Assembly (NCBI GenBank): GCA_965247815.1
Contig: CBDFHW010000014.1
Location: 62,001 to 126,000, forward strand
Origin: CBDAQA01 sp965247815
GTDB taxonomy: Bacteria; Planctomycetota; Phycisphaerae; Tepidisphaerales; Tepidisphaeraceae
Direction of reading: 5' to 3'
DNA: 64,000 nucleotides
Part shown: positions 34,553 through 44,104 of the stretch, piece by piece
Layout: the number at the start of each line of letters is the position of its first letter
Numbering within the stretch: position 1 is the first letter of the stretch
Translations under genes and position numbers: made by a program
Notes under the pieces: generated by a model
What the model saw: only the letters and a program-made list of their open reading frames with translations
Told to the model about the DNA's origin: nothing
The model's database searches: none

Positions 34553-36229
34553 TCATTTCGGCTTGGCAGACATCGCCAGCAACCGCTCGGCTCGCCAGGC
34601 GATCTCCAGATCCTTATTGTCCTTCGCGGTCGTCAGCTTTGCCGTGGCGGCGGGGCCCATGTCGGCCAGCGCACGATACGCGGCGTCCCGCTTGTTCCAG
34701 TCGTCGTCTCCGAGCAGCCCGATCAGATCGTCGATCTCGGTCGGCGCGGACGGGTCGGCGTTGCGAACGATCACTAATGCGAACCGTTTGGTCTTAGCCG
34801 GCTGCGGCACGATCTCGATCGGCAGCAATTTGTCGAACGCGGCATCGTCCATGCGGAACATGGCCGTCAACCGACGGCCGTTCATTGCGTACCGGTCGAT
34901 GATCCGGCTGATGACTGCCGCGTCGGCCGGGTCGACGCCCGCGGTCGCCATTCGCGATTTCCAAACCCCGGTCAGGTCGCTCGGCCGGGTGGTCGCCGCG
35001 GTCACCAGCTTGTACACATTTTTGACCGGACGGGTCGACGCCGATCCTGTCTTGTTAGCCGCGGCGTCGGCAATCGTGTCCGCGGTCAGGCTCACGTCGA
35101 GCGTCTGCCCGCCGCGGAACACTTTGAACTTAACTTCACTGTGCGGGGAACATTTGTCGATGTGTTCGCTGAAATCTTTGACGCCGGTCACGTCATCGCC
35201 GTCGACCGCTACGATGATGTCCGCTGGTTTCAGGGCCGCGGTCGCAGGGCCCGGGTCGTTCACGCCGCGGACGATGACGCCTTTGCCGGCCGTGTATCCC
35301 AGATGCTTGGCGGTTTCCGGATCAATGGCAATGTCGACGAACTGGATGCCGAGCCGAAGCGGTTCAATCGGCTTGGTTTTCGCTGCCGGCGTCTGGGTCG
35401 CCGCCTTGTTCGAGCCGGCGATCTCACCGATTTCGACCGAGCGAAGGCTGTCGTTTTCACCCGACTGGTAAAGCGTCAGCTCGTGCAACGGAAACGGGGT
35501 CGCGTTGGTCAATTCGACCGAACCGTCTTTGGCCTGTTTGACGTTGATCGGTGACGTCGACTGAATCTCCACGTCGTACATCAGAAACTTTTCGGGGTCG
35601 TGCTTGTCAATCGACAGGACCGACGAACCTGCCTCCCGCAGGCGCGAGAACCAGCTGTCCGCCGGCGCCGGTTGTGACTTTCCGGCCGCCTTGTCGTCAA
35701 GCGAAATGTCGCGCCAGAGTAACTGATTGGTCCGCTCCTCCGCCTTGGGCCAGGACCCCAGGAAAGCGCCGTTGGTGAGATTGACGGTCACGTCCACTTT
35801 CGAATCTGCCGCTCCGATTAGTCGGATGATATTCACTGGTGTGGGTTCGCTGACGTCGGCGACCGGGAGCGCCGCCGACGGTTGGGCGGGCGTTGCCCCC
35901 TGCGCGACCACCATGCCGTTGACGACGACGAATCTGCGGCCTCGACCGAAAGCCTGGGGCGCGGGGGTAGCCGGCGCGGTGTAACCGGACGCGCCGTAGC
36001 GGTGGTCGTTCACGAACGACGGGAGGGTGGACCGGACGACCCCGTCGGGGTTGATCTTGCCGGCCGAGGCGTCGACGACGAAGACCGCCCATTCGTGGAC
36101 TTCGAGCCCCGGGGCGGTCGGCTGCGTGACTGCCGCAGTCGTCGGGCGCGTCGCGGGCCCGGCGGCGAAGGCCGGTAATGCAACCGATTGGAAGAACACT
36201 GTGCAGGCTATGAGGAGAGGCGTTTTCAT
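34553..36229 (-). CDS. Secreted PDZ-domain protein
   Basis: A 558-residue protein with a signal peptide (MKTPLLIACTVFFQSVALPAFA) and a Thr/Pro/Ala linker. Residues 20-230 form an unknown beta-rich domain (LEVHEWAVFVVDASAGKINPDG), and about 290-375 is a PDZ-like domain with HLGYTAGKGVIVRGVNDPGPATAALKP and GGQTLDVSL; the end is helical with HEAT-like segments (LGDDDWNKRDAAYRALADMG). There is no protease catalytic domain. PDZ modules bind peptide ends; partners are unknown. It is the last gene of a minus-strand run of secreted proteins. Confidence 0.75.
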   Translation of the reverse strand: MKTPLLIACTVFFQSVALPAFAAGPATRPTTAAVTQPTAPGLEVHEWAVFVVDASAGKINPDGVVRSTLPSFVNDHRYGASGYTAPATPAPQAFGRGRRFVVVNGMVVAQGATPAQPSAALPVADVSEPTPVNIIRLIGAADSKVDVTVNLTNGAFLGSWPKAEERTNQLLWRDISLDDKAAGKSQPAPADSWFSRLREAGSSVLSIDKHDPEKFLMYDVEIQSTSPINVKQAKDGSVELTNATPFPLHELTLYQSGENDSLRSVEIGEIAGSNKAATQTPAAKTKPIEPLRLGIQFVDIAIDPETAKHLGYTAGKGVIVRGVNDPGPATAALKPADIIVAVDGDDVTGVKDFSEHIDKCSPHSEVKFKVFRGGQTLDVSLTADTIADAAANKTGSASTRPVKNVYKLVTAATTRPSDLTGVWKSRMATAGVDPADAAVISRIIDRYAMNGRRLTAMFRMDDAAFDKLLPIEIVPQPAKTKRFALVIVRNADPSAPTEIDDLIGLLGDDDWNKRDAAYRALADMGPAATAKLTTAKDNKDLEIAWRAERLLAMSAKPK

Positions 36230-36342
36230 GGATGCTGTTGTGCGAATCAGATCGACCAACCGTTCGGACGGTCCGCAGGCCGAGGCCGCGCGGCTTGAAC
36301 TAGAACTCTTACATCGACCGCAACGTTTACATAGACCGCGTG

Positions 36343-37767
36343 TTACTTCGGCAGCTTTGATCGCAGCAATCGGGGCATCGCCCAGACGACCCGGTCGCCG
36401 ACGTCCTGGTCGTTTCCGAAATCAATTTCTAACGTCAACGTACGGACGTGCGTCATGTCGAGGTCGATGTCGACCGGCTTCTGGTCGCCGCGGGCGTCGA
36501 GATTTTCGTACAGTGTTTTTCCGTCGCCCGTCGCCCGGGCGACCACGCGGCCGTGCAAGCCGGCAGGGATCTCGAACCCGAGCTTGGTTTTAAATCGCTC
36601 GAACTCGCCCGGCACGTCGAAGCTCAGCACGCACCGCGAATGCACGGCAATGCCTTTGTTATATGTGCCGTCGGAGAGAACCAACGGCCCGCCGGCCGGC
36701 CCGTGGTCGACACGGTACGGAATCAGCCGGCCGAAATACGGCGTCTGCTCAATCTTGGTCGGGGTCAGGTCCGAGACATAAACGACCCGTCCATTCAGAA
36801 AATCGACAGTATAAAGCGAAGCCAGCGGGAGCTTCATCGCCGCACCGAACGGGGCGGTCAGCTCGGCGTTGTCACCCGATATGCCGGTCCACTGGCCGGA
36901 GATCGCTTCGCCCGAGTCGGTCTTGAAGAGTTGGTGAAATCCGTCGACCGGTTTCACCGGATTCCCCCGGAGCAGAATGCCGACGATTTTGCCCAGGCCG
37001 ATCTTGCGGTCCTGGTCTCCGAATCGGAAAAGCAAAGATGAAGCGTCGACCCCCAGCACGAGGCCTTTGACGGCCACCACGTCCGCGTCTTTCTGAACAA
37101 ACGCGACGTCTTCGGGGCCCGGTTCGACGGTGAGCGCTTTCGCTTTGGCCATCAGATCGGCGTTGCCGGCCCAGATCTCAGAAACCGCGGTCGACGGAAA
37201 CTGCACAGGGTCGTTGCCCGCGGCGGCCAGCTTCACCGTCAACTTCTGGTCCGCCCAGGCCTGCAGCGTCCCGCGGAGCACGTCCCCGTCGGTCAGGCTG
37301 AACTTGGCAGTCAACATCGCGGCGGGCCCACTCGTCGGGGGCTTGGCGGGCTTCGGTTTGACTGCTGGCGGTGGCGTCGGCGGTTGTGCGGGAGCGTTGC
37401 CGTTGGAATGTCCCGAGCCGAAAAACGCGCTCAGCACGGAGCCGGCGACGCTCGGTGAATTGTCGGCGGCGACCGATGCGTCCGCCGGCGGTAGGGTGGG
37501 CGGTTTGGCCGCTGGGGGATCTCGAAAAACGACCTGTGATATTTCGTCCAGCGAGACCGCCGTCGGTTTGGGCGCGGTGGCGATCGTCAGTTTTCCGTTC
37601 TCGAACGAAGTCACGTTGCCGACCACCGTCGTGTCATCGGTCTTGTGAATCGTGGCGGTGACGCCGAATGACGTCGAAGCGAACTGCGACAGGCAGACGA
37701 CTGCCGCGAAAGTTCCGACGATCGATCGGCGACGCGGTGATCTACTTTCGGTTCGGACGTTCGGCAT
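36343..37767 (-). CDS. Secreted NPCBM-domain protein
   Basis: A 474-residue protein with a signal peptide (SIVGTFAAVVCLSQFASTSF after a basic N-terminus), a beta domain, a Pro-rich linker near residue 125 and a C-terminal NPCBM-like carbohydrate-binding domain (PYRVDHGPAGGPLVLSDGTYNKGIAVHSRCVLSFDV...RVVARATGDGKTLYENLD). It likely binds sugar at the cell surface; no catalytic domain is seen. GGAAG lies about eight bases before ATG 37767; the frame upstream is not credible. It follows the 37788 gene by 20 bases. Confidence 0.8.
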   Translation of the reverse strand: MPNVRTESRSPRRRSIVGTFAAVVCLSQFASTSFGVTATIHKTDDTTVVGNVTSFENGKLTIATAPKPTAVSLDEISQVVFRDPPAAKPPTLPPADASVAADNSPSVAGSVLSAFFGSGHSNGNAPAQPPTPPPAVKPKPAKPPTSGPAAMLTAKFSLTDGDVLRGTLQAWADQKLTVKLAAAGNDPVQFPSTAVSEIWAGNADLMAKAKALTVEPGPEDVAFVQKDADVVAVKGLVLGVDASSLLFRFGDQDRKIGLGKIVGILLRGNPVKPVDGFHQLFKTDSGEAISGQWTGISGDNAELTAPFGAAMKLPLASLYTVDFLNGRVVYVSDLTPTKIEQTPYFGRLIPYRVDHGPAGGPLVLSDGTYNKGIAVHSRCVLSFDVPGEFERFKTKLGFEIPAGLHGRVVARATGDGKTLYENLDARGDQKPVDIDLDMTHVRTLTLEIDFGNDQDVGDRVVWAMPRLLRSKLPK

Positions 37768-37787
37768 GAAAGATCTTCCCCATTTCT

Positions 37788-38357
37788 TCAAGGCTTTGCC
37801 GGTCGAGTGGTGGGTCCGGCGGTGTCGGTTTCCGCATTCACTTTTTCCTGCGCCAGCCGATTGTAATAGCTGGCCAGCACCGCTTCGTACCCCGGCGGAA
37901 ATCCTTCGGTTTGCGACTGGGTGATCTTCGCACGCTCTTTGGCCGAGAGCTGTCCCCACTTGTCACCACCGGCCCGCGGGTCGTGCAGTGGACCGGACCC
38001 GCCGGGCCCTTTGGCGAGCGTCGATTTGCTCGCCGGCTTGGTCGGGTTCGGATTCGCGCCACCGCTCCCGCCGCCCTTTTTCATCTGCTCTTCGAGCTCT
38101 TTGATCATGCCGTCGAACTCGCGAACGACCAGCTTCTGATTCTGCTGCACCGGCTGGTCGGTTTTGAACTCGGTCAAGTCGCCGACGATGTGCGTAATCT
38201 TACGATTCACCGACTGCACCGGGTCCCGCGGTGCACCCTGTGCTTCCCAGTTCAGCAGGCTCGGGATTACGACCTTGGGCTTGGCCGGGCCTTGCGCGTG
38301 CGCGGCGAGCGTCAGCCCGGTGACGACGATCGGGAGAATGTAAATCGATGATTTCAT
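37788..38357 (-). CDS. Secreted protein of unknown function
   Basis: A 189-residue protein with a signal peptide (MKSSIYILPIVVTGLTLAAHA). The mature part has a basic, Lys-rich helix-forming region (FDGMIKELEEQMKKGGG) and a Gly/Pro-rich, disordered middle. No family was recognised. It lies 20 bases upstream of the NPCBM gene on the same strand, so probably in one operon. A start farther upstream at 38426 was rejected because the signal peptide begins at 38357. Confidence 0.65.
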   Translation of the reverse strand: MKSSIYILPIVVTGLTLAAHAQGPAKPKVVIPSLLNWEAQGAPRDPVQSVNRKITHIVGDLTEFKTDQPVQQNQKLVVREFDGMIKELEEQMKKGGGSGGANPNPTKPASKSTLAKGPGGSGPLHDPRAGGDKWGQLSAKERAKITQSQTEGFPPGYEAVLASYYNRLAQEKVNAETDTAGPTTRPAKP

Positions 38358-38440
38358 GCGACCGGCTCGTGAATCTTGATACAAGTATTGAATCTCAACG
38401 ATTGGTTCAGGATGAGCTGTCGACACGTCTGCGTCGAACG

Positions 38441-38466
38441 TGCCCCTGCGGGGCGACCGCTTAAAG
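38441..38466 (-). repeat. REP-like repeat
   Basis: On the minus strand it begins TTTAAGCGGTCGCCCCGCAG and ends GGGGCAC. It matches the copy at 11410-11435 closely. It lies between two genes of the same strand, in the gap after 38478. Confidence 0.7.
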
Positions 38467-38477
38467 GGATTATTTCG

Positions 38478-39890
38478 TCATCCGCCCGCGAGTTCTTTCT
38501 GCAGTCGTTCGACCGCGACGTGAACTTGTTCCTGCTGGTCGCGGACGCCGGTGATTTCCTGCTGTACCGCGGGTGCGTTCGACGGATCGGCGGCGGCACG
38601 CCGGGCGTCGGTCTTGGCGGTGCTGATGTTCACGCGCGTTTGCAGCAGCCGAAGGGTTTTCAGCTCGGCCAGCAGCTTGTTTTTGTTCCCCTTGCAACCC
38701 CGGCAATTGCCCGGCCCGCCCGGCTGGGCGGCCAGCTGTTTGAACGTCGCCAGCAGGTCGGTCAGGTCCTGCTCGATCTGCTTCTGGTCTTCGACGTTGG
38801 CCATGTCGGCAGTCCCGGTGCCGAGCCGATCGGCGACCGAGGTGCAGTTGCCTTTCAGTTCTTCCAACGCCGGCGGGAGCGCGATGCTGAACTGGGTCTG
38901 GTTGATCAACTCCAGCGTTTCACCGCAGATGCGGACGACGGCGTTCTCCGCCGGGGCGAGCTGCTTCACGCGCATCTGAACGTCACGGTCGGTCGAGTTC
39001 AAATGACCGGCGACGGCCTCGGTCGCGCCGCGAATGCTCTTCTGACGGTCGAGCATTTCCTGCAGATTGGCCACGACTTGCTGGCGCACCTGCTTGTCCA
39101 GCTCGTCGAGCAGCTTCTGTCGCTCTTTGTCCAGTTGGTCGCGCGCCTCCTGCATCGTGTCCGCGGCACGGCCCTGCAACGGTGACGCGTCCGCGGGATG
39201 CGCGTTGCCCAGGTGAGCTTCCGCCTGCGACATGCTCTGCGACGCGTTGGCGAGTTTCTCCGCGGCTTTGCCGGGTTCACCGCCCAGATCCTTCATGGTC
39301 TGCGCGACCGCGTCGGTGGTTTTGCGATTCTGCTGCTGGTCGGACTTCGGCGTCGTCATCGCCTTGGGGTCGGCGGTGGTCGCTTTGGCCAGTTCGCCGG
39401 TCTGTTTCTGTTCCCGGCGTTCTTCCTTGATGCCGTTGTCCAGCTTCGCGATCGCGTCGTTCAGCTTTTTCAACTTGTCCAACTGCATCTGCAGATCGAG
39501 ATCGGTGGTAGTAAGAAGTTTCTTCAGTTCATTCAGCTTGACCAGTATCTGTTCCTGCTCACCGACCGCTTTGGTCAGATCGGCATGACCGAGCTGTTCG
39601 ATCGCGTCGCGCATCTGTTCGATGATCAGGTCTTCGCGGGCCTTGCGGACCGCCATCAAAAGCCGGGACGAATCATCCGGCTCGGTGTCGCGGGTCAGGT
39701 CGGCCAGGTGGTACATCCGCTCCTGGAGTTCCTGCATCTGTGCTTCGACGGTCTTCTGCTGGAACTGGACCTGGTCTGCGGGCGAGACTTTTCCTGCCGC
39801 GTCGGGCGCGGCGAAAGCCGACACCGGGGCGGACACGGCCGTGCAGAGGAACAGGCCGAAAAACCGACGCGTGAGAGAAGTCGCGTGCAT
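38478..39890 (-). CDS. Secreted coiled-coil protein of unknown function
   Basis: A 470-residue protein with a signal peptide (RFFGLFLCTAVSAPVSAFA). The rest is nearly all helix, rich in Gln, Glu, Lys and Asp, with coiled-coil heptads (about 40-165 and 230-300) and a cysteine pair NCRGCKG near residue 400. It has the look of a periplasmic tether or scaffold. It is upstream of the 37788-36343 gene pair on the same strand and is separated from them by a repeat, so it may or may not share the transcript. Confidence 0.7.
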   Translation of the reverse strand: MHATSLTRRFFGLFLCTAVSAPVSAFAAPDAAGKVSPADQVQFQQKTVEAQMQELQERMYHLADLTRDTEPDDSSRLLMAVRKAREDLIIEQMRDAIEQLGHADLTKAVGEQEQILVKLNELKKLLTTTDLDLQMQLDKLKKLNDAIAKLDNGIKEERREQKQTGELAKATTADPKAMTTPKSDQQQNRKTTDAVAQTMKDLGGEPGKAAEKLANASQSMSQAEAHLGNAHPADASPLQGRAADTMQEARDQLDKERQKLLDELDKQVRQQVVANLQEMLDRQKSIRGATEAVAGHLNSTDRDVQMRVKQLAPAENAVVRICGETLELINQTQFSIALPPALEELKGNCTSVADRLGTGTADMANVEDQKQIEQDLTDLLATFKQLAAQPGGPGNCRGCKGNKNKLLAELKTLRLLQTRVNISTAKTDARRAAADPSNAPAVQQEITGVRDQQEQVHVAVERLQKELAGG

Positions 39891-40036
39891 TGGGGAGGCC
39901 CCCGTAAAAAAGCAAAACGTTGTCGAACGCCAACGAGTCGTGGGGAATGGTAATCAGTGACGACGGTTCCGAAAAGCGGATTTTTGATTTTGTGCCCGCC
40001 GGCGATTGCCCGGCCTTTCGGTCGAGAGAGTCGGTG

Positions 40037-40453
40037 TCAACGCTTTCGTAACCGGATCGGGCCCCGGGCCGTCGACGGGTCGACCACACGACCGGCCTGG
40101 GTGACGACGATTTTGTTCTGCTGGACCAATCGCCTGGCGGCCGCTCGGGCGGGCTGCATCAGCGTCTGCCAGCGATCCCCGCCGACCTGCCGGGCCGCTT
40201 CCGACGGGCAAATCGTGGCACCCGACGTGCGGGCGGCGAGCAATGTTAAAATCGAAGTTTCAAGACGGGCGTCGATGTCGGACGGCTTGTGCCGTCGACA
40301 TGCCTCACCGCAGTGCCGAATCTTGTCCCAGTTCCGCGTCCACTTTTTCCGCCAGGTGATGGCCCGACCACAGGCGGCGCAGATTTTTGAGTCCGGCGGA
40401 TTCACCCGGCATTGTAGTGCTCGGGCTCGGGCGGCGGGTAGCTCCTTTGACAT
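40037..40453 (-). CDS. DUF2256/DUF3253 protein
   Basis: A 138-residue basic protein. Residues 22-55 hold a DUF2256-like cysteine motif, KICAACGRAITWRKKWTRNW and HCGEACRRHK, which has the spacing of a small zinc site. Residues about 60-138 fit DUF3253 (ETSILTLLAARTSGATICPSEAARQV...RGPIRLRK), a winged-helix-like domain. The function of this combination is unknown, but the domains suggest nucleic-acid binding. Adjacent to pgeF on the same strand. Confidence 0.8.
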   Translation of the reverse strand: MSKELPAARARALQCRVNPPDSKICAACGRAITWRKKWTRNWDKIRHCGEACRRHKPSDIDARLETSILTLLAARTSGATICPSEAARQVGGDRWQTLMQPARAAARRLVQQNKIVVTQAGRVVDPSTARGPIRLRKR

Positions 40454-40527
40454 TGTTCAAGAAGTAGAACCCTGCGACGTTCGAAGGTCTCGGGCGAGTG
40501 GCTTTGGCTCTTGTCGATGCGTCTCGG

Positions 40528-41328
40528 TCACGCGCTTGCGATGATTGCAGACAATCTTCCCGTGACGCCGTTCTCCCGGCGGTGGGAGTAAAATTCGTCG
40601 GCGTCACGGAACGTGCAACGGTTGGTCGTGTCAATGCATTCAGGATCGATGCCGGCCGAGATCAGTTGCAATCGGCAGGCTTCGGGCAAATTAACGTGTC
40701 CTTTGCCGTTCGGGTTGCGGCGCACCGGCGACTGTGTCCCAAACGCATCGTCGAATGCTTCAAGAACCTCAGGACCGACTTCGAACGCGTCGAACCCGAT
40801 GCACGGACCGATGGCCGCAGTTATGCCGGCAGCGGGCGTGTTGGAAATCTCGGCCAGTTTTGCGACGGTGTTAAGAATGACACCGGCCACCGCGCCGCGC
40901 CAGCCCGCGTGCACGGCGGCAACGCCTCGACCGTCGGACGCGGCAATCAGAATGGGGCAGCAGTCGGCAATCCGCACCGACAGAACCCGGCCGGGAAGTG
41001 TGGTCACCATCGCGTCGCCCTTCTTGCTGTTGGAAAAGTCGTCCGAGTCGACAACCGCCACGACGTCACTGTGGATCTGATGCAGGTAAAACCTTGGCAG
41101 CGTTCGGCACCCGGTCGCGCGAAGCAGTCGACGGTAGTTCTCTGCAATATGAGTGGTGTCGTCCTGGATCGCGCAGCCGTTCGGATTTCCGAGGTTCATG
41201 GAGTCGAACGGGGCGGGGCTGACTCCGCCGATCCGGGTGCTGAACCCGTGGCGGACGCCGAGGCGGTTCAGTTGGGGTGAGGCGTAAAACACGACACCGG
41301 TTTCGTCAGTCTGTCTTTCGAGCAACAT
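40528..41328 (-). CDS. pgeF: YfiH/LACC1-type purine nucleoside phosphorylase (PgeF)
   Basis: Members cleave purine nucleosides with phosphate and have been linked to peptidoglycan editing and to polyphenol oxidase activity. The 266-residue protein has family markers GFSTRIGGVSPAPFDSMNLG (near 28), FYLHQIHSDVV (His/metal), SVRIADCCPILIAA and AAVHAGWRGAV, then YSHRRENGVTGR near the end. These supply the zinc-binding His and Cys. Length is typical. Regulation is not evident. Confidence 0.92.
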   Translation of the reverse strand: MLLERQTDETGVVFYASPQLNRLGVRHGFSTRIGGVSPAPFDSMNLGNPNGCAIQDDTTHIAENYRRLLRATGCRTLPRFYLHQIHSDVVAVVDSDDFSNSKKGDAMVTTLPGRVLSVRIADCCPILIAASDGRGVAAVHAGWRGAVAGVILNTVAKLAEISNTPAAGITAAIGPCIGFDAFEVGPEVLEAFDDAFGTQSPVRRNPNGKGHVNLPEACRLQLISAGIDPECIDTTNRCTFRDADEFYSHRRENGVTGRLSAIIASA

Positions 41329-41549
41329 TGATCTCTCCGGGTTCGGATTCGAAAGGGTACACGGAAGCGGCCGATCCTACCGATAGACCGACTCCCGGCC
41401 CGGTGCCGCGCTCGGGAAAAATAGATAAACCTGATCGACGGCTGCAAGTTTGAATCAGCAGGCAGGGCAGCCTGCGTCGCGCGAGCGGTGATCGCCTTGG
41501 CGAGAGGCGGTGACGAAATTCTGTTAGAGTAAACAAGAGGAGCCCCCCG

Positions 41550-42092
41550 ATGCCTGCCCGAATACGCAAAATCGCAGTCTTTCCCGGCCAGTTCGACCCG
41601 ATTACCAACGGGCATCTCGACGTCATCCGACGGGGAGTGGCTTTGTTCGATGAACTGGTCGTCGGTGTCGGAATCAATCCCGACAAGCGAGAGTTTTTCA
41701 CTATCGAGGAGCGGGTCGACATGATCCGGTCGCTCGTAGACGAAACCCCGGGCGTCCGGGTGGAAAAGTATACCGGGCTGACCGTCGAGTTCGCACGGTC
41801 GGTGAAAGCGACCGTGATCCTCCGCGGAATTCGCGACGTGCTCGATCTTCGGTACGAATTTCAGCTCGCGATGGCCAACCGGGCGGTAGGGGGGATCGAA
41901 ACCGTTTTTATTATGACCGGCGACCAATACGCGTTGACCAGCAGCAGTCTTATAAGGCAGGTCGTGGCACTTGGCGGTGACGTCCGGTCGCTGAGCAGCC
42001 TGCTCCCGCCAGCAGTCGTACAAAAGTTGCGGGAAAAGCAAAAAAAAGGACGCCTGAACCTGTCCGAGGCGTCCGATATCCCCCCGGTGTAA
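41550..42092 (+). CDS. coaD: Phosphopantetheine adenylyltransferase
   Basis: CoaD makes dephospho-CoA from 4'-phosphopantetheine and ATP, in coenzyme A synthesis. The 180-residue protein has AVFPGQFDPITNGHLDVI with the HxGH-type TNGH motif near residue 20, RGIRDVLDLRYEFQLA and YALTSSSLIRQV (ISSS-type motif) near 130. The basic, Lys-rich tail is slightly longer than usual. It lies divergently from pgeF and is followed by a 400-base gene-free stretch. Confidence 0.96.
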   Translation: MPARIRKIAVFPGQFDPITNGHLDVIRRGVALFDELVVGVGINPDKREFFTIEERVDMIRSLVDETPGVRVEKYTGLTVEFARSVKATVILRGIRDVLDLRYEFQLAMANRAVGGIETVFIMTGDQYALTSSSLIRQVVALGGDVRSLSSLLPPAVVQKLREKQKKGRLNLSEASDIPPV

Positions 42093-42495
42093 TCCGGTGG
42101 TTGTGGATAAACTGCTGCGCACACGATTGTTACGAGACAAATTATCGGGCGTCACCCGCGATGTTGATGTCCGATTATTTTTGTTGACGGCCTTGGATGA
42201 TCTGTTAGCCTGTGCGTGAGGAGAAACGAAAGTCTCTCCCGAGGATTTCCGGCGGAAGGTTAACTTGTTGTTCTAAGGCACGGCTCAGTCTGGCTGTGAC
42301 TAGCCTTCGTCGTCTAAATCTTTAAACAAAATCGTCCGGTGGCGGTGTTCGTCATCGGGATTCAACGGTCGCGTTAAGGTTGCTTCGGCATCAATATTCC
42401 AGCTTTTATCAAAGGCTGACCGGCAATCATATCACTTATCCGCTTGATTGATGCCTGCTGCCCAGACGCGACGCTTTCTATAAAGGAGCTTCATC
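42093..42495 (+). promoter_or_regulatory. Long leader region of the prepilin-type gene
   Basis: No gene is seen. A possible promoter has TTGACG at 42184-42189, but only a poor -10 (TAGCCT, spacing 16). The strong ribosome-binding site AAAGGAG (42482-42488) lies seven bases before the ATG of the next gene. A perfect DnaA-box-like 9-mer at 42102-42110 is single and probably chance. Confidence 0.35.
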
Positions 42496-43422
42496 ATGAA
42501 GCATCTTCGATCCTCCCGCACCAAGGGTTTCACCCTGGTCGAGCTTCTCGTCGTTATCGGAATCATCGCCCTGCTGATTTCGATTCTTCTCCCGTCGCTG
42601 AACAAGGCCCGCGAAACCGCCAACAAGGCCAAGTGCGCCAGCAACCTGCACCAGATCGGCCTCGCGATTGTTCTGTATCAGAACGAAAACAATCAGGCGT
42701 ATCCGAAGACTGTCCAAGACACCGTCGCTGCTTCGGTCCCGACTTGGGGTACCGGCATCGCTGGTGGAGCTTCTGCAGTTCCGAGCGCAATCGCTGATCC
42801 TTACGGTGTGTCGGCTGGCGCCCCGGCTTTGAACGACGTCTCGGCCTCGTTCTTCATGCTGCTTCGCAACGAGCAGATCACCCCGGGCGTCTTCACCTGC
42901 CCCAGCAGCAATGCTGAGTCGTTCGACTTCGGTGGTGGTTCGAACACCGCCCAGAACTGGGTCAACTGGAACGGCACCACCGGTATCACCCGCAATCTGA
43001 GCTACAGCTACCAGAACGTGTTCGCTTCGACCGTCGCGATCACCAATGGTTTCTCGCTCAAGAACCCGGACGCGACCTACGCGATCGCTTCGGATCTGAA
43101 TCCGGGCACCTCGATCCCGAACGGCACCAAGACCCCGGCCACCATCCTGACCAACTCGCCCCAGAGCGACATGAAGCAGGGTAACTCGGCTAACCACGCC
43201 CAGGAAGGACAGAACGTCCTCTATGGCGACGGACATGCCGACTTCGCCAGCAACCCCTTCACCGGAACCCAGCACGACAACATCTATACCGCTCGTACCG
43301 GGCTTTCGACCTCGGCCAACCCCAACCCGTTTGTTTCGGGTGGGACCATTGCCCCGGGCGCGAACAGCTCGCCTTACGACAACTCGGACAGCATCCTGCT
43401 TCCGTACGCCGGCAAGTACTGA
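42496..43422 (+). CDS. Prepilin-type N-terminal cleavage/methylation domain protein
   Basis: The 308-residue protein begins with a basic leader and the prepilin signature KGFTLVELLVVIGIIALLIS, cut after Gly by PilD and then methylated on Phe. Next is a long helix-forming spine, LNKARETANKAKCASNLHQIG, and a globular beta part. The end carries the H-x9-DG-like segment (HAQEGQNVLYGDGHADF) typical of planctomycete prepilin-like proteins. It would build a type IV pilus or type II secretion pseudopilus, or a surface filament. AAAGGAG precedes the ATG. A terminator follows. Confidence 0.92.
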   Translation: MKHLRSSRTKGFTLVELLVVIGIIALLISILLPSLNKARETANKAKCASNLHQIGLAIVLYQNENNQAYPKTVQDTVAASVPTWGTGIAGGASAVPSAIADPYGVSAGAPALNDVSASFFMLLRNEQITPGVFTCPSSNAESFDFGGGSNTAQNWVNWNGTTGITRNLSYSYQNVFASTVAITNGFSLKNPDATYAIASDLNPGTSIPNGTKTPATILTNSPQSDMKQGNSANHAQEGQNVLYGDGHADFASNPFTGTQHDNIYTARTGLSTSANPNPFVSGGTIAPGANSSPYDNSDSILLPYAGKY

Positions 43423-43466
43423 TTGCCGCGGATAATACTGGTCTAAAAGCCGTGTATTGAAAATCG

Positions 43467-43501
43467 AATCCAAGCTTGCGAAAGCAGGCTTGGATTTTTT
43501 A
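43467..43501 (+). terminator. Intrinsic terminator after the prepilin-type gene
   Basis: A nine-base stem, AATCCAAGC/GCTTGGATT, with a twelve-base loop, followed by a run of six T. It starts 44 bases after the stop. Confidence 0.85.
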
Positions 43502-43624
43502 TTGCTGATCCAGTTTTTACCGATAATCGGCGTCTGTTTTGCAAATTGTGCCCGCCGGCACGCCCGGCGCAGAAACAAAATGCAATAGGAAACCGCGTTA
43601 CAATTGATTATGCTTTAGCCGGCT

Positions 43625-44104
43625 ATGGAGCAGGTACTTCCCCCCGAAACAGCGACTGGTGGCGGCTTCGAATCGCCGAGGGTTCGACAGTTCACGGTGT
43701 TTCTCGAAAACAAGGTCGGTCGGCTTCAGATGTTGATTCGTTCGCTCGAGCAGGGGGTCGGCCGGATTGCCGCGCTCGCGATCGAAGAATCCGGCGATGC
43801 CTCACTGATCCGCCTCATCACCGCGCAACCCGACTTCGGGCGGGAACTGCTTCAGACAGCCGCATTTCCCTTTTGCGAATCCGAGCTGCTGGCCGTCGAA
43901 TTGCCGCTGGAAAGTCCGCACCCGATGCTCGCTATCTGTTCCGCACTACTGGCAGCGGAAATCAATATTCACTACGCCTACCCGCTGCTGGTCCGGCCCC
44001 AGGGTCCCGCGATGGCCCTGTTCACCGACGACATCACGCTCGGCGCTCAATTATTGATTAAAAAAGGCTTTAAGCTCCTGAGCCAGGCCGATCTTTCGAA
44101 GTAA
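43625..44104 (+). CDS. ACT-domain-containing regulatory protein
   Basis: A 159-residue protein with two ACT-like halves: QFTVFLENKVGRLQMLIRSLE near residue 25 and LESPHPMLAICSALLAAEINIHYAYPLLV near residue 100. ACT domains bind amino acids or other small ligands and regulate enzymes. It has no catalytic domain and resembles the stand-alone ACT pairs near amino-acid biosynthesis genes; ligand unknown. The first ten residues are variable, and the start at 43625 has a GGAG-like GCCGGC context without a strong site. Confidence 0.72.
   Translation: MEQVLPPETATGGGFESPRVRQFTVFLENKVGRLQMLIRSLEQGVGRIAALAIEESGDASLIRLITAQPDFGRELLQTAAFPFCESELLAVELPLESPHPMLAICSALLAAEINIHYAYPLLVRPQGPAMALFTDDITLGAQLLIKKGFKLLSQADLSK

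Noticed and set aside
41340..41549. Direct coupling of pgeF and coaD through a shared promoter region
   Set aside because: The genes are divergent, but no promoter elements could be recognised in the gap, so no regulatory claim is made.
42102..42110. A perfect DnaA box (TGTGGATAA) after coaD
   Set aside because: It is a single 9-mer, which is expected by chance about once every couple of windows of this size; there are no neighbouring boxes and no dnaA or dnaN gene.
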